NCBI GenBank assembly: GCA_030593185.1
Contig: JAUVHQ010000075.1
Coordinates: 1 to 8,679, forward strand
Origin: Bacteroidota bacterium
GTDB taxonomy: Bacteria; Bacteroidota; Bacteroidia; Bacteroidales; VadinHA17
Direction of reading: 5' to 3'
DNA: 8,679 nt
Shown: positions 6,491 to 8,679 of the stretch, piece after piece
Layout: each line of letters starts with the position of its first letter
How positions within the stretch are numbered: position 1 is the stretch's first letter
Translations under genes and position numbers: made by a program
The notes under the pieces: generated by a model
What the model was told of the DNA's origin: nothing
Seen by the model: only the letters and a program-made list of their open reading frames with translations
Databases searched by the model: none

Positions 6491-7423
6491 TTATTCATCC
6501 TTTAGCTGCCTGAATCTTAAAAGCGAAATTTTGTTTTTTGTATAAATAGTTTCGATGATATCAATGTTTTTTAAACTGTTAACCGGCATTGTAAGTATAT
6601 CAATAAACTCCTGTTTATTATACAACTCCATGCCAACCAGGTCTTTACTAAAAACCTGAAATATATAAGCACTGTCGGCGATCATATTATCTAATTGGGC
6701 TCTCCTTTTTTCCCAATTCTCAACATTTGTTACCGAAAAGTAATGTATCATTAATGCAAAGTCGTTGGGGTACACGTAAATTTTTTCAATATTTCCAAAT
6801 TTGTCCAATATGCGGGTAATAGTATCTGTTTTATAATAAGGTGCCTTAATAACAAACCGGACTTTTTGCTTTTTTGTTTTCAATGTGAAGCAACCATCCT
6901 GGTCGCATTTCTTTAGTACCGGTGATTCGTTTGCATTAAGAATACTAATTTCGATCAATCCATTAATAACATTCTTTTTTGTATAAGCATCTGTAAAATA
7001 AAATTGGTATTTATTATTACCTAATGTCTTAATCAGCAGGATAGATACTACTACAAAGAATAAAAGACCAAATATTTTCAGATAAGAAAAGATTTTTTTT
7101 GATTCGTAACGATCCGGAAAAAAAGAAATGTCTTTTTTGTTTTTATATTTAAAATCATTCCAGTTTTTGTATCCTGTATATCTGCTAAGAAAATTTAAAA
7201 CATCAATCCTTGGGAGCTTTTCATTTTCAGACTTCATGTGAGTATAAAACCATTTCTCACTGATATGCTCGTTAACCTTATTTAAGAGCTCTTCCTGAAA
7301 ATCAATAATATCTTGTCCTTTCCATTCTCTGATATTGCTGGAAATACCCGGATTTGACTGCCTCATTGTTAAAGCAATCTTCTTTTTCAACATTTTCAGA
7401 TATTGAATGTCTCTTTCCTTCAC
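6491..7423 (-). CDS. Single-pass membrane protein with cytoplasmic N-domain, unknown function
   Basis: The 310-residue protein has one membrane segment at about residues 111-133, a Lys-rich N-terminal part (1-110) that should be cytoplasmic, and a periplasmic C-terminal part (about 135-310). The N-part contains NIREWKGQDIIDFQEELL and SEKWFYTHMK, then LPRIDVLNFLSRYTGYKNW. I associate this arrangement with uncharacterised Bacteroidota membrane proteins but know no function for it. The region at about 140-215 looks like a small carboxypeptidase-regulatory/Ig-like beta domain (FYFTDAYTKKNVINGLIEIS ... CDQDGCFTLKTKKQKVRFVI). The remaining C-terminal part is mixed helix and strand. The start is a GTG at 7423; ATG at 7393 (residue 11) is the alternative. 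I prefer the GTG because the residues it adds (KERDIQYLK) continue the charged helix. It is the first gene of a two-gene unit and lies divergent from the gene at 7654. Confidence 0.83.
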   Translation of the reverse strand: MKERDIQYLKMLKKKIALTMRQSNPGISSNIREWKGQDIIDFQEELLNKVNEHISEKWFYTHMKSENEKLPRIDVLNFLSRYTGYKNWNDFKYKNKKDISFFPDRYESKKIFSYLKIFGLLFFVVVSILLIKTLGNNKYQFYFTDAYTKKNVINGLIEISILNANESPVLKKCDQDGCFTLKTKKQKVRFVIKAPYYKTDTITRILDKFGNIEKIYVYPNDFALMIHYFSVTNVENWEKRRAQLDNMIADSAYIFQVFSKDLVGMELYNKQEFIDILTMPVNSLKNIDIIETIYTKNKISLLRFRQLKDE

Positions 7424-7653
7424 AAAAATAGTCTGTAATTAGCCTGGTTAACTGAAAAACACCTGTAAATTATTTTACAATCCAAATACAGCTGTTTTTC
7501 AAATGCAACTCCAAATACTTATTTAAGTTTGATATTAATAGTGATGAAACTATATTACCAAATATATGAAAAAAGATGGAATATTTTTAATGTAAATTTG
7601 AATGAAGAAGCAGGAACATTTTTATTTTACTTTAACATATAAAACATCAACTT
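7424..7653. promoter_or_regulatory. Divergent intergenic region, promoters expected
   Basis: These 230 AT-rich bases separate two divergently transcribed genes, so both promoters should lie here. TAAGTTTG (7524-7531) and TAAATTTG (7593-7600) match the Bacteroidota -7 consensus TAnnTTTG on the plus strand. Neither has a clear TTTG/TTG -33 element about 20 bases upstream, and such strings occur by chance in DNA this AT-rich, so I do not assign a specific promoter. Confidence 0.35.
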
Positions 7654-8028
7654 ATGAATTCTAACAAAAAGGTAAAAATCGCTAATTATCTTCGTTATAC
7701 TGCAAGATATGTCCTGTTGGTATTAGGGATACTGGTATTCATATTTGCCCTATTGTCCGGATCTGAAGGTTATGGGGGTGGTATTAAAGGTATTATACAA
7801 AATAGCCCTAATGCCATACCCTGGTTAATACTGCTGGCACTGATCTATGTAGCCTGGAAATGGGAATTGATAGGAGGGACTATTATTACACTGATTGGAA
7901 TTGCGATGTTATACTTTTTTAATTTCCGTGGTCCGAACTTTTTTTTAGTTACATTCTTTCTCTGTTTAGCAATAATTATTCTCGGTTCGTTTTTCATCAT
8001 AAGCTGGTATTTGAGAAAGGATAAATAA
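7654..8028 (+). CDS. Four-helix integral membrane protein of unknown function
   Basis: The protein has 124 residues, mostly hydrophobic. Segments likely to cross the membrane are at about 17-36, 53-70, 71-90 and 97-119, separated by short loops; the ends are Lys/Arg-rich (MNSNKKVK and YLRKDK) and thus probably cytoplasmic. Notable features are a Gly-rich loop (SGSEGYGGG, 35-43), a Pro-Trp at the start of helix 2 (AIPWLILLAL) and AWKWELIGG at 67-75. This last pattern I associate with small uncharacterised bacterial membrane proteins that carry a W-(K/R)-W-E...GG signature; I cannot name the family safely. The start at 7654 follows an A/T-rich leader (AACATCAACTT). The next gene starts 79 bases downstream in the same direction, so the two could share a transcript, although a small hairpin lies between them. 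Confidence 0.8.
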   Translation: MNSNKKVKIANYLRYTARYVLLVLGILVFIFALLSGSEGYGGGIKGIIQNSPNAIPWLILLALIYVAWKWELIGGTIITLIGIAMLYFFNFRGPNFFLVTFFLCLAIIILGSFFIISWYLRKDK

Positions 8029-8032
8029 ACTG

Positions 8033-8048
8033 ATGCCTGATCGGGCAT
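8033..8048 (+). terminator. Small hairpin after the stop codon, possible weak terminator
   Basis: ATGCCTGATCGGGCAT is a near-perfect palindrome: ATGCC pairs with GGCAT, with a further G-T and G-C pair possible. It begins four bases after the TAA of the 7654-8028 gene and is followed by TATTATTAT, which is T-rich but not a clean T-run. It could attenuate read-through into the next gene or protect the 3' end. The stem is short, so confidence is low. Confidence 0.35.
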
Positions 8049-8107
8049 TATTATTATCTCCCCTTCTTATGCCACATAGGATTAATAAGCTAAAAAATAA
8101 TAAGAAT

Positions 8108-8464
8108 ATGGAAACAAAAGAAAAGAAGTCATTCTTATCCAGGATTCCAAGTTGGGTATTATCAATAATAACGGCAGTCTTGTCATTTATTTTTTTATTT
8201 ATCCTTGCCTACACGGTCGGTGAAGTAATTGCCTATATCAGCTATGATATTGTGATTGTTTTTGCCTGTTTTTTCATATGTAGGGAGAATCCCAACAGCG
8301 TTTGGTACGTGCCAATCATCTGTAATGCGATGGGTATAATTGCTGCAATTGTTGAACCTAATTTTTGGATAACAGCATTATGGATGATAATTTGTGGTGG
8401 TTGGGTGTTATCGCTGATAGGAGCAATTAGCGGGGCATTAATGGGAAGACGTGCCACTCGATGA
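8108..8464 (+). CDS. Small multi-pass membrane protein of unknown function
   Basis: From the ATG at 8108 this encodes 118 residues: a short charged N-terminus (METKEKKSF), then hydrophobic segments at about 16-38, 42-58, 67-83 and 88-112, ending in the basic GRRATR. The topology suggests both ends in the cytoplasm. A helix-packing Gly/Ala pattern (GGWVLSLIGAISGALMG) fills the last segment. I do not recognise the family. An upstream in-frame ATG at 8033 would add 25 residues, but it lies inside the hairpin just after the previous gene. The added sequence (PDRALLLSPLL...) is unlike a protein N-terminus, and the ATG at 8108 follows an A-rich leader typical of this genome, so I use 8108. It probably belongs to the same transcription unit as the preceding membrane protein. 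Confidence 0.72.
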   Translation: METKEKKSFLSRIPSWVLSIITAVLSFIFLFILAYTVGEVIAYISYDIVIVFACFFICRENPNSVWYVPIICNAMGIIAAIVEPNFWITALWMIICGGWVLSLIGAISGALMGRRATR

Positions 8465-8486
8465 GCAATAACATAAAGACATGGAA

Positions 8487-8678
8487 TTAAAACGGGCTAT
8501 TAACACGCCGTTCTTTATCAGGGATCGAATATTTAGTTAATGTTGATGAAGAATGTTCACAACGTCGGATAACTTCTAATTTTTCTTTTGTTATTGGAAA
8601 CAAATTATGAAGTGTTCGGTTTTTTCCTGCTAATCTCAAAAACAACCTGATTATTGGGGTCCGGGCAGGCGGATGTTC
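8487..8678 (-). CDS. Possible 3' end of a minus-strand gene, partial at window edge
   Basis: On the minus strand one frame stays open from the window edge for 63 codons to a TAA at 8489-8487. It would encode a basic C-terminal end including ARTPIIRLFLRLAGKN, HNLFPITKEKLEVIRRCEH and a final KERRVNSPF. I do not recognise it. In favour: the frame is uninterrupted in AT-rich DNA where stops are frequent, and the composition is protein-like. Against: it is short and lacks its start. The plus strand over the last 36 bases also encodes an IscA-like peptide, and both cannot easily be real. Confidence 0.3.
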   Translation of the reverse strand, partial: EHPPARTPIIRLFLRLAGKNRTLHNLFPITKEKLEVIRRCEHSSSTLTKYSIPDKERRVNSPF

Positions 8679-8679
8679 C

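Noticed and set aside
7524..7600. Two TAnnTTTG promoter-like boxes (TAAGTTTG and TAAATTTG)
   Set aside because: No matching -33 element was seen at the right spacing, and the motif is expected by chance in such AT-rich sequence.
8033..8107. N-terminal extension of the second small membrane protein from the ATG at 8033
   Set aside because: The ATG lies in a palindrome four bases after the previous stop, the encoded 25 residues look unlike a real N-terminus, and the ATG at 8108 has a better A-rich leader and a typical charged start.
1..8679. CRISPR array, tRNA, rRNA, transposase or integration site
   Set aside because: I saw no regularly spaced repeats, no cloverleaf-like sequence and no transposase or integrase motifs.

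Overview
The window looks like a chromosomal segment of a Bacteroidota (Bacteroidetes) bacterium. It is AT-rich, and most start codons follow A/T-rich leaders without a clear Shine-Dalgarno sequence. The serine hydrolase has a signal peptide that appears to expose an N-terminal Gln, as is common in this phylum, and several proteins resemble families I know mainly from Bacteroidota. This placement is inference; there is no rRNA or other strong taxonomic marker.

Layout. (1) 20-436: a small two-helix membrane protein of unknown function. (2) 437-923: non-coding, but it contains a well-preserved 42-codon scrap of a ComM/YifB-type AAA ATPase gene (Walker A included), followed by short TTTGAC repeats and an inverted repeat. 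(3) 924-5729: a catabolic or surface-enzyme block. It holds a Tat-exported aldo/keto reductase with two 4Fe-4S motifs (+), a convergent Tat-exported D-aminoacylase/N-acyl-D-amino-acid deacylase (-), a decayed Tat leader (+), a secreted SxxK serine hydrolase of the beta-lactamase/EstB type (+), and the C-terminal remnant of a sodium:solute symporter with a stop and a frameshift (+). (4) 7423-5807 (-): two abutting genes of unknown function, a single-pass membrane protein and a probable exported protein, joined as stop-start TAA|ATG. (5) 7654-8464 (+): two small multi-pass membrane proteins of unknown function, separated by a hairpin. (6) 8465-8679: a possible minus-strand gene end running off the window, with an IscA-like peptide encoded on the opposite strand.

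How the genes may work together. A serine hydrolase, a D-aminoacylase and a solute symporter make sense as a set for cleaving D-amino-acid-containing peptides or N-acyl-D-amino acids outside the cytoplasm and importing the products. Here the transporter is reduced to its last ~90 codons, and the start of another Tat-exported protein survives only as a ~100-base fossil. The set therefore appears to be eroding, with the enzymes still intact. I found no CRISPR array, tRNA, rRNA or complete mobile element. The most notable signal is the density of gene fossils (ComM, Tat leader, symporter) between intact genes, rather than a clear new system.
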